DNA from: Candidatus Sericytochromatia bacterium
Lineage (GTDB): Bacteria; Cyanobacteriota; Sericytochromatia; UBA7694
Direction of reading: 5' to 3'
DNA: 64,000 bases
NCBI GenBank assembly: GCA_018780035.1
Contig: JADMKE010000029.1
Location: 191,388-255,387 of the forward strand
Both the position numbers and the translations under genes were made by a program. Every line of letters starts with the position of its first letter. Position 1 is the stretch's first letter. Shown piece by piece: positions 63,546 to 64,000 of the stretch. The notes below the pieces were generated by a model. That model was not told the DNA's origin. It did not search any database and saw only the letters and a program-made list of their open reading frames with translations.

Positions 63546-64000
63546 ATGTCAGATATGCAGTTAAAAGGCTCGACCGGATTCTTTGGCAAAGAGACGCCGG
63601 TTAATGTACGCAAGGTTAATACATGGGTGCCCACCTACGATGTCAAAGATGCGCTGCAAGACAATAACCTCGATGAAGTGGTTGTTAAAGGCCAAAGTGG
63701 TGCCTCTTATGTGGTCTATGCCGACGAATTAAACATGGCCAAAGGCAGCTTGCCCAAACCCGGCACCAAACTCTCTCTGCCTTTGATTCCCGGTGAAGAT
63801 GGCAAAAATCCCCTGACCGTGCAATTGGTCGACGATGAATCCAATGAAGACTATTCAGGCCTGAGCGGTGGCGCGATTGGTATGTTGATGAATAAAAATG
63901 GTGGGTTTAAAGGTGATGATGCCAAAATTAAACGCATCTCTGAAGTTGCCGACCTCTCTAGTTCCAAACTCCCCACCATGGATGTGACTGAAGCTGAAAA
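63546..64000 (+). CDS. Partial gene of unknown function, runs off the window
   Basis: An open frame from the ATG at 63546 to the window edge (151 codons, no stop). It has mixed alpha/beta composition, a glycine-rich segment (YSGLSGGAIGMLMNKNGG) and regular coding codon use. There is no signal peptide. AAAGG lies about ten bases upstream. The family is not recognised; the missing 3' part may identify it. Confidence 0.7.
   Translation, partial: MSDMQLKGSTGFFGKETPVNVRKVNTWVPTYDVKDALQDNNLDEVVVKGQSGASYVVYADELNMAKGSLPKPGTKLSLPLIPGEDGKNPLTVQLVDDESNEDYSGLSGGAIGMLMNKNGGFKGDDAKIKRISEVADLSSSKLPTMDVTEAE

Overview
This 64 kb window is bacterial chromosome: dense genes on both strands, short gaps and no phage or plasmid backbone. 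A cbb3-type oxidase operon shows aerobic or microaerobic respiration. A complete chemotaxis set is present, and one of its outputs carries two PATAN (DUF4388) modules, which in cyanobacteria control type IV pilus motility. Together with many long uncharacterised secreted or repeat proteins and a Gly/Ala-rich repeat protein, this points to a deep-branching lineage, possibly a non-photosynthetic relative of Cyanobacteria (Sericytochromatia/Blackallbacteria-like). That placement is inference only, because no rRNA or ribosomal-protein marker lies in the window.

Layout. 0-31.8 kb is housekeeping mixed with lineage-specific genes: an AlkD-like DNA repair protein, SelO (protein AMPylase), a 763-residue glycine-zipper repeat protein, argS with a coupled nucleoside deaminase, a duplicated YbjN-like membrane protein, a B12-binding radical SAM enzyme, a CNNM-type transporter / deoxynucleoside kinase / glycosyltransferase-TPR operon, a kinase / YbjN-like / radical SAM-SPASM operon, rsgA behind a short leader ORF, tgt, an L,D-transpeptidase and ettA. 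31.9-45.9 kb is a sensory island. On the minus strand lie cheA-cheW-mcp-cheY-cheR-cheY-cheX and a PATAN regulator, then (past an opposing rhodanese gene) cheB, an H-NOX gene broken by one frameshift, a SpoIIAA-like protein and shikimate kinase. On the plus strand lie a 68-residue protein, a FIST-domain (NosP-family) protein and a second soluble MCP. 45.9-47.2 kb is scar tissue: a YfiR-like remnant, a truncated and frameshifted IS630-type transposase and a beta-barrel remnant. 49.8-57.5 kb is a compact cbb3 oxidase assembly and structural operon (ccoI, ccoS, fused ccoNO, ccoQ, one-haem ccoP, ccoG and a SafE/DsbD_2-type membrane protein). 57.5-64 kb holds a HigB/HigA-type toxin-antitoxin pair with a clear autoregulatory promoter, small unknown proteins, a tRNA-like element whose halves are in reversed order, a 1202-residue NHL-repeat/zinc-ribbon protein and the start of a further gene.

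How it fits together. The strongest theme is gas sensing coupled to taxis and respiration. An H-NOX lacking the distal tyrosine of O2 binders and a NosP/FIST protein each sit beside chemotaxis genes. Two FNR/Dnr-type boxes two helical turns apart lie in the divergent region between cheA and the FIST locus, and a perfect FNR box precedes the cbb3 operon. I read this as a candidate NO/O2-responsive behaviour and respiration module. Separate items worth checking are the reversed-order tRNA-like element, the rsgA leader with two Shine-Dalgarno-masking hairpins, and the glycine-zipper repeat protein.
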